Assembly: GCA_024349245.1 (NCBI GenBank)
Contig: JALDNG010000099.1
Span: 2,421,001 to 2,485,000 of the forward strand
From: Neodontobutis hainanensis
Taxonomy: Eukaryota > Chordata > Actinopteri > Gobiiformes > Odontobutidae
DNA: 64,000 nucleotides
Reading direction: 5' to 3'
Positions 1 through 10,770 of the stretch are shown here, piece after piece (the stretch's first letter is position 1; each line of letters opens with the position of its first letter). Under the pieces are notes generated by a model, which searched no databases, was not told the origin of the DNA, and worked only from the letters and a program-made list of their open reading frames with translations. The position numbers and the translations under genes are program-made.

Positions 1-1065
1 CAGCATATGTTTCATAGAGAAAATGTTAATTGGAGTGTTACCATTTATTCTATAAAACCTACAGAGCCTAACCTAAACTACTGTACTTTGTACAACGGTG
101 TCAATATAAATAACATGTTACTAAATCTGTAATATGACAAGTGGTTTGGCAAGATTTGAAAAGAGTGAAAAGTAATCAGCTGGATACCCTGTATGTACTA
201 CCACACTGTTCCCTGATAAAACTTAGTGTTTTCCAAACAATAAAATGTGAACGAAATACATTTATGGAAATGCAATTGGTTTATGGACTTGTGCATGTAA
301 AGTGTGGAGGTTAAAATAACTATAAAATTTAATCAATTGTCAAAACTGAACATGGCTGATTTTTAGTAATATTGGTTTGGGGGGAGGGGGGTTTCACTAA
401 CTTGAGTCTTCATTGTGTGGAGCAAATGTAAATTCATTGTCATCATTTTAACCCTCAAAATGCAAGTTTATTTACATATTACATTACATACCTACCCTCC
501 TAAAAATATATTTTTCCAGCTTATTTATTTTGATAATAAGTTGGGATTTGTCAATGATTACCAACAACACCAATTTTGATAGATAATATAGATGTGTGCA
601 ATTTCAAATACATGTTTAAACATGTAAATAAATAAAAAATAAATAATAAAAATTTTAATGAAATAACAACAAAGTAAATGTGGTAAAACAGAAAACGCAC
701 ATCCAAATACACACACATGCACTATTCTATTAGTTCTAATAAGGAAATTACCTCCCACAATGCCACAATTGCAACATCTGATGGTAATTCTTTTGTGTGT
801 GCAATTTTTTGCCTCTGAATGACAGTGTTGCAGAGGAATTAACAGGATTTTTACATGATTTTTACATTTTTCTGTATTGCTTCCTGCAATGGCAGTAATT
901 GTAAGAATAAAAATAATTGGTTTTAATGAAAGTCAATGTGGCAAAAATTTATCAAAACATTTGCAACTTAATTTGGCATTTTTATTTTTCAGCACTAAAA
1001 CTGAAGAACTAAGTAACATTTTTGCCTTTATAAATACTGTAGTTTTCTAAATCCAGATAATTAAT
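1..1065. other. AT-rich intergenic DNA, no gene seen
   Basis: This stretch is AT-rich with short homopolymers and no reading frame resembling a known protein. The short open frames in it have no domain, signal or neighbour that supports coding. I recognise nothing here. Confidence 0.6.
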
Positions 1066-1245
1066 TGAGTTGTAGCGGTTTGTTTGAAGCACGCACTATA
1101 CCCCTCTGATGCATCTAAGCCGCACACAGGACTCCTCACAGAAAGACCGGAGTTACCCGAGGATGTTTGAGTTGGCCGGGGTTTGAACGCACAACCTTCT
1201 TGCTGTGAGGCAGGAGTGCTAACCACTCTGCCACGTGCACCCCAC
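1066..1245 (-). repeat. tRNA-derived SINE fragment
   Basis: Read on the minus strand, this has a pol III tRNA-like promoter: an A-box-like TGGCAGAGTGGTTAGC (complement of 1218-1233) followed by a B-box-like GTTCAAACCC (within 1178-1196). The stretch between the boxes (CTGCCTCACAGCAAGAAGG) is common in fish interspersed repeats. It does not fold as a complete tRNA and has no clear poly-A or tandem tail, so I call a decayed SINE head, not a tRNA gene. Confidence 0.6.
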
Positions 1246-2463
1246 GTACTGTATTTTTTTGCAAAACTAGTGTGACTGGTGAGTGTTGTTGCCCAGAGCC
1301 GCACTAGAAGTAATTATGACTATATTTTACGAGTATTTAGTGTGACTAACTAGAGGAAGCTGTAGGGGTAGCATAACAAATCTTACTTAGTTCTGAAGTC
1401 AGAATGTCAAATTTGTGTTACAACCCCTTCCTCTCTGGTTGTTATTGGGAATAGATTGATCATGTCTACATGTCTGTGCGCAGGTGAAGCTGTGGGTGTT
1501 TCACGTATAGCGTGGAATGTCAGGGCCCGACGCGCCACGACTATTTAGGATCTCACTGTTCTCTGGCTCTCTCTCCTCAGGCTGTCCTCAGCGGCAGCAC
1601 CACCTTGTCTTTTGTTTGTTCTTAGGTTTTGTATCATACAACGCACACACCATTAACACTCAAACCAAACCCGCACCCACACTAGTGATTACTGATAAAC
1701 ACACCTCATTAGTATTTAAAATTACTATTAGTTAACTTAAAATAAAAGCAATACCTTTGTATATTTGTTTGTGTGGCGTCCTATTTTGTCATGGCCTTGA
1801 GCCGGGTTATGACATTTGCTTAGCAGTGTTTACAAAGCTTTTTCAATTAGAATGTCTAGTTGATTTAGTCACATTAACATTTCAGGAGTTATTTTCCCAG
1901 CCTTTAAATTTTTTTAGTCTACAATGTGCCATACACTGAGGTTGTTTCTAGGGATGCTTAGAGCCAGATATACTGGACTTCACTAAAGGGTTGCAGCTCT
2001 TTTTGGACACAGGTCAAAGCATGCACAGGCCAGATCATGCACTATAAATGTCTACCTTACTTGCTAGATTTAACAAAATCAGCCCATGTGTACAAAGTGA
2101 ACTATTTACACATACATAACATACAAGTACCACCAGACACAGAGTACCATTGACTCAAGACCCCAGCGTACCAACGCAACTGGGGCAGTTTGCAGTTCTT
2201 TTTTTTTTGGGGTGTTGTTGGAGTGACATTGGATGAACTTTCTGGCTCTGTAGGCTAAGTTGTGGATCGTTGTTCTTGAGATTTCATTTTTGCATACATT
2301 TTGGTCACACACTGTATATTTTTGATCACTGTAAAGAATTCACTTTGGAAAGTGGTGCATTTAAAAACTGAAGCCTGAGCCATCAATTACTCTCAGAGTA
2401 TTGTTTTTTTTGCTATCTTTTATCAAACCCTGACAGTCTGCAAGAGAGATGGGAGAAGGCTGA
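1246..2463. other. Intergenic DNA, no gene seen
   Basis: There is no convincing coding sequence. Several short open frames occur on both strands but none shows a recognisable domain. The region is AT-rich and probably contains old, unrecognised repeat sequence. Confidence 0.5.
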
Positions 2464-2501
2464 ATGGGGGGAAGACATAGTGCTCTATGTCTTCCCCCCA
2501 T
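2464..2501. repeat. Perfect 17-bp inverted repeat (hairpin)
   Basis: The arms 2464-2480 (ATGGGGGGAAGACATAG) and 2485-2501 are exact reverse complements, separated by the 4-base loop TGCT. It lies on the downstream side of the DIRS remnant in that element's orientation. Its function is unknown. Confidence 0.85.
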
Positions 2502-2579
2502 GTGGCCATGAGTGATCCATGGCGTCTGCCCCAAATGTGAGGGTTCCCTTTCTATAGAGAGAAAAACACAGGACAGAGG

Positions 2580-3385
2580 GTGTTCTTACGTTAAGCAAAC
2601 AGGTCGCTGCTTGCCCGTAACACTAAAGACCTTCCACCAATTATAGGGGCATCCACCACCCTCCACCCACATTGGCCAGCCTTGGCACGTGCACTTTCCT
2701 CAGAGACCGAAACTTGGTGTACCCACTGCCATAGTTGGTGTGCAGTTCTGCAGAGGCGAGGGGAACACAAACCATCCTGCCTGTCGATGTAAACTGCTGA
2801 GAAACTGGTGGAGGGCCAGATGGATTGCCTTCATCTCCAATATGTTGATGTGTTGTGTATTCCATAGGCTGTGCCAACACCCGCTAACTCCGTTTCCCCA
2901 GAAGACATGCTTCTACAGGGAGCTGTCTCTCCTGAGTCAGTGTCAGCAAAGGCAGTCTGAGAGTCCAGTACTTGTCCCAAAAACTGCAGCCTTTGAGAAG
3001 GCTCTAGTTTGCGTTTTTCAACATTGAGACGTAGGCCGAGGTGTGGCAGCAAAGATAAGTGGGCTCGGCACTCTTCTTCCCTATGTCCACACAGAAGCCA
3101 GTCGTCTAAATAATTTAAGATATTAATCCCCTTCTGTCAGAGGGGTGACAGCACTGCTTCCATGCACCTTGTGAAGGTGCGAGGAGCCAGGAATATTCCA
3201 AATTGAAGAACACGAAACTTGTGTCTTGTTGTTTAAGATGAACCTGAAAAACTGCCAGTCAACTTCCTTAATGGGAATCTGGAAGTTGGCGTTCTTTAAG
3301 TCTGTTGTGACCAACATCACTCTCAGTATGGTCAACGTTCTGCTCAGCACACGGTGATACTTCCAAAATCTTGTGTCCAATAATT
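2580..3385 (-). mobile_element. DIRS-type retrotransposon reverse transcriptase fragment
   Basis: Minus-strand translation in shifting frames gives a recognisable DIRS reverse transcriptase. At about 3300-3240 is the motif-A region (TTDLKNANFQIPI, where DLKxAYFxIPI is usual). At about 3120-3085 is the catalytic YLDDWLL motif, with the Asp-Asp pair visible. At about 3050-2950 follows LGLRLNVEK then FLGQVLDS, the segment that follows YLDDW in DIRS enzymes. Frames change between these motifs, so it is a pseudogene. No tyrosine recombinase, gag or split inverted repeats were found. It lies about 400 bases upstream of the first TAAR gene. Confidence 0.8.
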
Positions 3386-3436
3386 AATAAATCTGCTGCT
3401 CTTAGCCCTAAATCTGATTGCAAATCAGCACTTCAC

Positions 3437-3467
<31 letters not shown>

Positions 3468-3558
3468 GCCTTATTTTGCACCAAAATTATAACTTTATTA
3501 AAAAAATTTAATATTTATTACAAAACCATACATGCAAATAATTTGTACACTTATAAAA

Positions 3559-3745
3559 AGCAAGATCTGTTTGGCCAGAAGAATCTGATTGGGTGAGTGT
3601 GGTTTCGTCAGCCATGCTGTTGGGACTAAGATCAATAAAAACCTGCAGAAAGACCCAGTGGCACAGTGAGCAAAGGATGTCAACATAGAAGTCTTTACTA
3701 GATGTGAGACATTTTACAGCTTAGGTCTTATATACATACCGAATT
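3559..3745 (+). promoter_or_regulatory. Repeated TAAR promoter block, copy 1
   Basis: About 185 bases here recur in front of the other TAAR copies. They include an inverted CCAAT box (CTGATTGG, 3585-3592, NF-Y type) and a TATA-like AATAAAAA (3634-3641) 42-50 bases further on, placing a likely transcription start near 3665, about 125 bases before the ATG. Similarity among copies partly reflects recent duplication, so the assignment rests on the two boxes and the constant position. Confidence 0.55.
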
Positions 3746-3790
3746 TTAAAAAACTTTTAATGTTGATGTTTTTAAATTGAAATTATAAGC

Positions 3791-4774
3791 ATGGACCCAG
3801 ATGTAAAAATGAATGGCACTTACATCGGGCATAACATCCATCCATGCTTTGAATTTGATAATATGACTTACATTTTTTCCAGTAACCCTTCTGTACTCTG
3901 TGTACTGGTATATCTTTCTCTTGGACTGTTATCAGCTGCAACATTTTGTGGAAACCTTCTTGTAATCATCTCTATTGTTTATTTCAAGGAGCTCCACATT
4001 CCAACAAATTACCTTATCCTCTCTCTGGCTGTGGCTGACCTGCTCGTTGGAATTGTAGTCTTTCCTTTCAGCATGGCACATACTGTAACCTCATGTCTCT
4101 ATCAGGAAGATGTCTTTTGTAAAATACGTGACTGTTTTGATGCTACACTCAGTACGTCCTCTATTCTGAACTTGTGCTGTATTTCTATTGACCGTTATTA
4201 TGCCATCTGTAATCCTCTCACATATAAAACCACAGTAACTGGTCATGTGGCTGGGATCATGATCTTGGTGACTTGGAGTATTGCTGCTATGATTGGTATC
4301 GGCATAATTTTAGGAGGATACAGCCAAGGAATGTGTGCAGAAAAGTGCTCCGTTGATGTGGTGTTGGCAAACATTACTGGGCCTGTTTTTGTTTTTTTCA
4401 TCCCTGCAATCATCATGCTCTGTATTTATCTTAAGATTTTCTTTGTTGCTCAGAGACAGAGAAACACAATCCAGATTTTTAAATCTGGGTCTATCAGTAA
4501 AATGGAGAGGAAGGCCACTAAAACTCTTGCCATAGTGATGGGAGTTTTCCTTTTATGTATGACCCCATACTTTCTTTGTGCTGTCTTTCAGTCTTTATCT
4601 AATGACATCCCACCGTTCGCTCTGATCGAAGCCCTCAACTGGCTCACACTGTCCAATTCAACACTCAACCCTTTTATTTATGCCTTCTTCTACAGCTGGT
4701 TCAGATCTGCCTGTAAAATGATATTATCTGGACAGATATTCAAAGGTGACTTTGCCAACACAAAATTAATGTGA
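3791..4774 (+). CDS. Trace amine-associated receptor (TAAR) copy 1, intact
   Basis: A 327-residue class A seven-transmembrane receptor encoded in one exon. It is expected to be an olfactory amine receptor at the cilia of olfactory neurons, coupling to Gs/Golf (family knowledge). The TM7 TAAR signature NSTLNPFIYAFFYSWF is present. Other landmarks are N54 (1.50), D83 (2.50), C110 (3.25), the amine-binding D117 (3.32), the DRY box at 134-136 and NPFIY at 293-297. Sequons lie at N8 and N24. Extracellular loop 2 is complete, with C182 and C186; C19 in the N-terminus may pair with one of them. The toggle Trp of CWxP is Met257. The start is the first ATG; copies 2 and 3 lack it and begin at the Met equivalent to M7. 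A candidate poly-A signal is at 4921. The TAAR subfamily number cannot be assigned by eye. Confidence 0.95.
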   Translation: MDPDVKMNGTYIGHNIHPCFEFDNMTYIFSSNPSVLCVLVYLSLGLLSAATFCGNLLVIISIVYFKELHIPTNYLILSLAVADLLVGIVVFPFSMAHTVTSCLYQEDVFCKIRDCFDATLSTSSILNLCCISIDRYYAICNPLTYKTTVTGHVAGIMILVTWSIAAMIGIGIILGGYSQGMCAEKCSVDVVLANITGPVFVFFIPAIIMLCIYLKIFFVAQRQRNTIQIFKSGSISKMERKATKTLAIVMGVFLLCMTPYFLCAVFQSLSNDIPPFALIEALNWLTLSNSTLNPFIYAFFYSWFRSACKMILSGQIFKGDFANTKLM

Positions 4775-5694
4775 CGTGGTTCTTGTAACAGATAATATTT
4801 TCTAGACCCAAGAATTTCAACTGGTGGGTCAGGGATCCAAAAGTGGGTCACAGGCATGTTCTTAGTGGGTCGCAGAGTATGTTGCTGAAAAACCTGTTAC
4901 ATACAAATATTTGCAACAGGAATAAATTGAAAGGTGCTTAAGTTAGTAACTGTTTTGTAAAGATGAAACATGTTGTATACAGATTTACTTATATACAATA
5001 TCAAAAAAGGTTTTAAAATAAAGCTTGATTAGGAAAATGTGTACAAATATTTTTTTTTAAATAATAACTTTGCTTGCTTTGGTCAATAGTGAGTCACAAC
5101 AATATGATGAGGAATAAATGAGGCTCCCAAGATGAGACCAGTTGAGAACAACTGATCTACAGAAATATTTATCAACCATCAGGGAAGTGTATGTGGCATG
5201 ATGCACAAGAAATCTGTGAAAACAACTGATTTCAGATGAAACATCAAAAAAGCGATCACTTATCCCTACACTGATGTAGCCTCCCACATGTCATTGACAA
5301 CTTCAACATCCAAAATGTCCATACGCCAGGATGCATGAGAAACCAGTGGAAAGCAACTAATGTAAACTGTAGCATCCAATCAATATTAGAAGGACAGAAC
5401 TGATGGTTATGTGATTTTTGTTGCCGTCCTTGTCATTAACCAACGTAAGAGCTGAGTAAAAACAAATAAACCATGCATTACCATCACATTTTCAATGTTA
5501 CAGCTCATTCCATAATTTCAATTTGTTAGCTTTGCCAAGTTATATAATTTACAATAAACATTTCAAGCAGTTCAAATATATTTCTCTACAAACCTTGTTC
5601 CTCAATTGACTGAAGCTAAACCTTGTACTTTTAACTGTTTTTAACCGTGACTCTTTTCAGACTTTTCTTCGTCTTTTTGCCTTTCGCCAGGTTC
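4775..5694. other. TAAR copy 1 3' flank, then unique DNA
   Basis: The first 150-200 bases (with repeated GTGGGTC-type stretches) recur behind the other TAAR copies, so the duplicated unit extends past the stop codon. Beyond about 5000 I see no gene or recognisable element until the BEL terminal repeat. Confidence 0.6.
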
Positions 5695-5816
5695 TTTTCC
5701 GTTACTACACTTCCGTTTTCTTTGGTTATCAAAATAAAAGCCCAATACCATAACAATAAAACATTATAGCGTAGCTGTAATCAAAATAGTGCTTAACTAC
5801 TCTGTTGACCTTTACA
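5695..5816 (-). repeat. Direct repeat bounding the BEL/Pao element, left copy (3' LTR remnant)
   Basis: This 122-base segment is nearly identical to 10078-10199, at the other end of the BEL/Pao remnant. In element orientation it begins TGTAAAGGTC. It contains an AATAAAA-like stretch only on the opposite strand. It is short for a BEL LTR and lacks a clear terminal CA at its inner or outer end, so it may be only part of the LTR. Confidence 0.65.
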
Positions 5817-6010
5817 CTCTCACCAAATTATTTGTTGTTACACACATAAAAAACACAAATAATTTCTTAACTTACTTAACCTTATAAACATGTTACAACT
5901 GTAACTTCATCATATCAATACACACAAACGTAAGTTTACCCTTTACAATATTCTAGTAGCAGAACTAACTTATGTACTGGGCGTTCTACTACAGACATTT
6001 TATTCACCCG

Positions 6011-7012
6011 TTATCCTCTTTTGTTAAGATTTCTGTCTGCAAAGCCTATTTTCACCTTTCTGACAAGTCCATCAGTATCTTTTACAGTGTCTAAGATTCG
6101 TCCAAGTTTCCACTGTGATCTGAACACTGTGTCACTGTGTCTGACCATTATGTTCTGCAAGTACTCCCTTTTCCATCTTCTCCAAAATTGTTCGAGCAAT
6201 TCCTGGACTTGACGCCATCGTTTTTGTGCATATAGGTCCTCCTTAACGAACTGTCCTGAAGGTGGCAGAGGAGTGGAGGTTTTCATTGTGACAAGATGAT
6301 TTGGAGTTAGCGGCCCCAAACTGTTTGGATCGTTGAGACTGTCTGTTGTAAGGGGGCTCCCATACTCCACCTGCGTGGCTAGCATGAGGTGTGTTTAGGA
6401 CAAAATCACATTGATTTTCTGCAAGGAAAGTTGTCAGTTTGTCAATGTCAATTTCACCTTGTGCTGCACTCAGTGCGTTTTTGGCACCAACAAAGTTAGT
6501 ACCTTGATCACATTTTGTTTGTCTGACAGAGCCTCTTAAAGCGATGAAGCATCTGAGTCCATTTATAAAAGTGTCCATCGATAGGTCTTCTAACATTTCA
6601 TTGAAAGTTGTTTGACTTTGTTTAATGTCTCTATTTTGTTTCAATATGCTTACCTTTGTGAGTCTTTGATGATCACAGTTTCTGTATTTTGTCTTTCTGA
6701 GACGTGCAACTGTGTTGACTGCATGGGACCAGGAAGAGAACCTTCTGAGTCTGTCACTAAGGCTAGTATGTTCAACCGTTTCTGTGTTTAGTGTCTGTAC
6801 CTTTCTACTTCTGGGTCTCCTACTGTAAGTACGATGGTCTCTTTTGTTAGAAGCTGTATTTTCTTTTCCCACAGGAAGTGAGGGCCTGTGAGCCAATTAG
6901 ATGAAAGCAGTTCATTTACAGATGTGCCCCTGGATGCTATATCTGCTGCGTTTTCACTGGTAGGCACATAAAACCATTCTTGCGGTGAGGTACTGTTGCG
7001 GATTTTCTGCAC
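6011..7012 (-). pseudogene. BEL/Pao integrase and C-terminal domain, broken
   Basis: Overlapping minus-strand frames encode a segment before integrase (PTSENAADIASRG, 7012-6788), the integrase core (CDQGTNFVGA at about 6515, the second catalytic Asp region; then NTPHASHAGGVWE at about 6370) and the C-terminal part (GRILDTVKDTDGLVRKVKI, about 6110-6050) typical of BEL integrases. The reading frame changes at least twice, so no complete enzyme can be made. It normally inserts the cDNA copy into chromosomes. Confidence 0.8.
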
Positions 7013-7099
7013 TCTATTAGCAACAAACGTGTGAAACCGCTTCGCGTCGTTGTTTATGTATCCTAGAGTGACCTTTGAGTCCGTCCAGAAGAACTCTTC

Positions 7100-7364
7100 A
7101 ACATTGTCAGAGAGCAGTTCCTCTCTTAGCGTGTTACTTACAGCGACTGATACCGTAACCTAACCTTGGGATTGTGGTGATTTTTGTTGGAGAGACGCGT
7201 GCTTTGCCCATGATGAAGGTACAGTGGACCTCTTCCCTTTTGTTTATGAGTCTGAAATAAGAGCACTGTTCATATCCTGTGGCACTTGCATCAGAAAAGT
7301 GGTGTATTTCTCTTTTTACCACTTCTCCAAAATCTGTAGGAACATAACATCTGCTGATTTGCAC
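7100..7364 (-). pseudogene. BEL/Pao RNase H fragment
   Basis: The minus-strand frame contains HHFSDASATGYEQCSYFRL at about 7310-7250, matching the RNase H start with the catalytic Asp in FSDAS. It then continues with KARVSPTKITTIPRLG, the usual BEL spacing. The frame breaks soon after, near 7140. It follows the RT region with a frame change. Confidence 0.75.
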
Positions 7365-7369
7365 ATTTT

Positions 7370-8509
7370 TTATATTGTGTAGATCTCCTTTCCAGCCCTC
7401 CCACCGTGGCTGAGCTGCTCAGGTAGCAGGTCATCCCAGTCTGTTCCTTGACGACACATTTCTTGGAGAATCCCTTTTCCCTTGAGTACATAGGGAGCAA
7501 TGAAGCCAAGGGGGTCGTATATTGCTGCGACTGTGGACAAGATGCCGCGCCTGGTTGGTGGTTGGTCCTTTAGCGTGATGTTAAATGTAATGCAATCCTT
7601 CTCCACATTCCAATAAATGCCAAGTGCTTTTTCAGTCTGTGTCTCATTAAACGTCAAGTCCTTTGTTTTTGTATCTGTTGCATGCTCTGAAGCTGGAATG
7701 CTTTTTTCAACTTCCGAATTGTTGGACACAAATTTGTGTAACCTTAGTCCACCCTTTGCACATTGTTCACGTGCTTCCTTTGCCAGTCGTATAGCATCCT
7801 TTACTGTCTTTGCGCTGGTGACTCTGTCGTCCACATAGAAGCCTCTTGGTACGAACTGTGAGCCAACTGGATATGCAGAACTGTTCTCTTTGGCTAAATG
7901 TTTGAGTCCATATTTCGCACAACCGGGTGATGAAACAGCATCAAAGAGATTGGCTTGTGGTTGGCTGTTCATATCTTCGTCTTTCCACCATACAAAGCGT
8001 AAGTAGTTGCGATCATTTTCTTTGACTTGGAACTGATCAAACATTTTTTCAATGTTGCACATGAGAGCTACTTGGTGCTGTCTGAAGTACACAAGCACAC
8101 CAGTTAAGTTGTTGATCATGTCTGGACCATTCAATAAATGCTCATTAAGACAGGTGCCTTTGTGCTTTGCAGAGCAGTCGAAGACCAAGCGCAGCCTATC
8201 AGGTTCCTTTGGATGGTAGATGCCGTGGTGCGGTATGTACCATGTCTCTCCGGGCGGTCCATCATCATCAGTCTTTTCAGCATCACCTCTTTTGATGATG
8301 TCACTCATATATTTAATGTATTCCCTTTTGTATTTTTCATCTTTCAGGAATTTGCGTTTGAGCTGATTTAGCCTGGTTTCGGCGAGATGTCTGTTATCCG
8401 GCATTTGTGGTCTTTCTTTAAATGGTAATGGCATTTCGAAATGTCCATTTTCATTTTGTGTTATGCCATGCTCAATTTTTTGAAGGAATACTAAGTCCTC
8501 TTGCAACAC
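7370..8509 (-). pseudogene. BEL/Pao reverse transcriptase
   Basis: A 379-codon open frame (from a non-ATG codon) covers most of the polymerase: WYIPHHGIYHP, LRLVFDCSAKHKG, the YVDD active site (FYVDDRV, about 7835) and the connection segment IYDPLGFIAPYVLKGKG. The motif-A catalytic Asp is replaced: CNIEKMF is read where DIEKMF is expected (about 8060). The enzyme would therefore lack a metal-binding Asp even without the flanking frameshifts. Confidence 0.85.
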
Positions 8510-8955
8510 CTTGTCTTTTCATTCCAGTCAGTCTCTTCGAAATCTGTCTCCAAAACGCATATTGCATCCGCTGGAGTGGAGGGAGGGATTTCTTTAACAA
8601 TGATTCGGTGACAGAGACTGCTTGCTGAATCGGTTTCATTGTATGGTGTCGAGTTGCGAACTATACTCCATTCCAAATCAGTGTGAATGGCATAGGGCTC
8701 TTTTTCTTTGCCTAAGATTATTTGTTTGGGTACGAGAGCTCTAGGACAAGTGTAACCTATGAGGAGACTTACTTCACAACTGAGGAGTGGAGGGACCTCG
8801 TCTACAATCGGTAGCAAGTGACTCCACTGTTTGGTTGTTTCACATGTAGGTATGTGTTCTCTGTTAGCAGGTATGTAATCCTTTGTGTATGCAGTATGGA
8901 GATTTATGACTGTGGCTGAGTTATAACCTCTCACAGAGATAAGACACCTTTCCAC
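8491..8955 (-). pseudogene. BEL/Pao protease-RT linker region
   Basis: A minus-strand open frame of 154 codons contains SLLIGYTCPRALVPKQII and ending near the RT start. In BEL/Pao proteins the region between the protease and RT has this LLIGxDCPRAL-type motif. It partly overlaps the RT frame, showing a frameshift at about 8500. Confidence 0.65.
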
Positions 8956-9319
8956 TGCTTACAACTGCATTTTTACCCATCATAGTAGTTAGTTTCAATT
9001 TTACTGGCCAAACATCTGCCTGCAGCTCATGTGTGACATCTTGATCAATGAACACAGTGTCGCTCTGTGTGTCTAATAACGCATAGACCAGTTTTTCCTT
9101 GAGTGGGTTAGTGGTAGTGGACACCCACACTGGAACTATCATTGAGGTGCTGACTGACTGTTCAGATCTGGCAACATTGAGTGACATGGCTGTTTCTGTT
9201 ACAGCTAAGCTACCTTGAGCTGCATTGTAGACCATTCCTGTAGTTTTCATCATGAAGACATGTCGGGTGCCGCTTTGTACAAGTCTCACGAGTGAGGCGG
9301 CTTTTGCAGTCCTTAGCAC
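8921..9319 (-). pseudogene. BEL/Pao aspartic protease
   Basis: The minus-strand frame contains VYALLDTQSDTVFI at about 9090-9050. This matches the BEL/Pao form of the retropepsin active site (DTxS). It precedes the linker and RT in element order. The frame is shifted relative to the gag frame upstream. Confidence 0.75.
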
Positions 9320-10128
9320 TGTGTCCTGGTTTTAGACAGCCATAACAAAGTCTATGGTCTTTCACATGCTTCTTTCTGTTTTCTAGAGATATTTTCACGA
9401 GGTCAGAACACTTGCACATTGTGCATGGAGAGCCATTGAGTGTTTTTGTTATTGTCCTTTTATCACTTTGTTCAGTGGTGTTTGTGTTATATACACTTGC
9501 CTTGTTTCTTTTAATTTCCTTTGTGTTCCTTCTTTCACTGTGTGTTTCAGTCCAGCGAAGTGCATAAATGGAGGTGACTGGGTTGCAGGCGACTTCAGCT
9601 TCTAATGAGAGGAAGGAGGCAAAAGCAATGAAACTTGGAAACTCACCGCCCTCCATCCGCCCTCCATTAAAGTCTTTGTTACCTGTCTGTTCCATCTCGC
9701 ATTTATCCAGTCTGGTAGTTTGTGCAACAATTTTTGGTTTTCTTCGCTATCATATAGTATTTGTACCTTTGGATTAGTTTGTCCCATGCGTCCTTGTATG
9801 CTTCTTCATCATTTCTAAAGAAAGTCCCTTCAAGGCATTTTCGAGCTGGGCCAGTTACGTATCTTTTCAAATAGTACAATTTGTCTGCTGCTGAGATGTC
9901 TTTTTGATGAATCAGTGATATGAATGTGGATTTTCATTCAATGAAGCTTATAGGGTCTCCACTAAACACTGTTGGTTCTGGCGTGGGAAATCTGTTCAGT
10001 TTAAAGCTGTCTTGCACTGCTTGAGCTAGTTGAGTGACACTAGGGGGAGCTGTTTGCACAGGAATAAAAGAGAGTTTTTTTCCGTTACTACACTTCCGTT
10101 TTCTTTGGTTATCAAAATAAAAGCCCAA
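9210..10128 (-). pseudogene. BEL/Pao gag, broken
   Basis: Three minus-strand frames make up the remnant. 10128-9934 contains LNRFPTPEPTVFSGDPISF, typical of the start of the BEL gag core. 9787-9602 contains a later gag segment (KLPDWINARWNRQV). 9695-9210 ends with a zinc-knuckle-like LCYGCLKPGHSAKDC (CX2CX4HX4C). In-frame stops, one just after FIE at about 9934, separate the parts. Confidence 0.75.
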
Positions 10129-10199
10129 TACCGTAACAATAAAACATTATAGGGTAGCTATCATCAAAATAGTGCTTAACTACTCTGTTGACCTTTACA
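10078..10199 (-). repeat. Direct repeat bounding the BEL/Pao element, right copy (5' LTR remnant)
   Basis: Same 122-base sequence as 5695-5816 with a handful of differences, for example AGGGTAGCTATCATC against AGCGTAGCTGTAATC. It sits directly upstream of the gag remnant in element orientation, as a 5' LTR should. Confidence 0.65.
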
Positions 10200-10345
10200 T
10201 AAACATTCGAACATTAGAAACCAACTTTTATTATGAGATGCATGATAGCAGACATGTCATCCCCGTGTTTCTCCCACTGTTGAAAGACACGCATGTGTAG
10301 GTGAAACTAACAGTGTACCCTACCTTAGGTCTAAGTTGCTGGGCA

Positions 10346-10770
10346 GTGGCGCAAAAAGGGGGTATGCAGCATATGCGGCGCATAGGGGCGCAGCACCTTG
10401 TTGGGCGCAAAAGCGATGGTATAAAAAAAAAAAAAAAAGGTAGCTTAGCTGCTGATGTGCGTTTCTAAATTATTTCAGTATTTCCTCAATACTATATAAC
10501 ATTTTGGAGGACTAACAGGTACAGTAGGCGTCCTCATTATATTCCATAAATAGAACAAATGGAATATTGCGAGTGGGTGTGGCTGGCAGGGGCGCCCTGA
10601 GTGCGCTGAGAGAGTAGGTAACGTTATGTGTATAAGTTGTTACAGTACGCACACAGTTGTCTTTGAAAGATGGATAAAACAAAAAAAAATAAAGAAAGAG
10701 GGAAAAGGAGATGGTGTGTCAAGGTATGGGACAGCTGTGAATAAACAAGAGAATGGTGATATTTAACAGG
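10346..10770 (+). mobile_element. hAT-type DNA transposon 5' fragment
   Basis: The stretch begins CAGTGGCGCAAAAAGGGGG, resembling a hAT terminal repeat (CAGTGGCG). It contains the GGGCGCAGCACC-type sequence often next to such ends. At about 10671 it has an ATG followed by Lys-rich codons (MDKTKKNKERGKRR), similar to the start of many hAT transposases, before the frame closes. No opposite terminal repeat or 8-bp duplication was found, so it is a truncated copy. Confidence 0.45.

Larger units (their letters stand above)
5695..10199 (-). mobile_element. Decayed BEL/Pao LTR retrotransposon
   Basis: The element runs right to left. In element order it shows a 5' direct repeat (10078-10199), gag (about 10130-9340, with a zinc knuckle), an aspartic protease (about 9320-8920), reverse transcriptase (8509-7370), RNase H (about 7364-7100), integrase (about 7012-6240), a BEL-type integrase C-terminal domain (6385-6011) and a 3' direct repeat (5695-5816). 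Several frameshifts and stops separate these pieces, so it is dead. The order protease-RT-RNase H-integrase and the motif YDPLGFIAPYVLKGK fit the BEL/Pao family. Confidence 0.85.

Noticed and set aside
1066..1245. tRNA gene on the minus strand
   Set aside because: The A and B boxes are present but no cloverleaf with paired acceptor arms can be formed. The body matches a repeat family.
3437..3465. A29 tract as a LINE or SINE tail or processed pseudogene end
   Set aside because: It lies inside the TAAR upstream block, where other copies have shorter A runs. No element ends there.
3498..3686. Minus-strand ORF in the TAAR promoter block (also at 20361-20573 and 46832-47014)
   Set aside because: The same peptide appears three times only because the promoter block is duplicated. 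It has no domain and overlaps the promoter elements.
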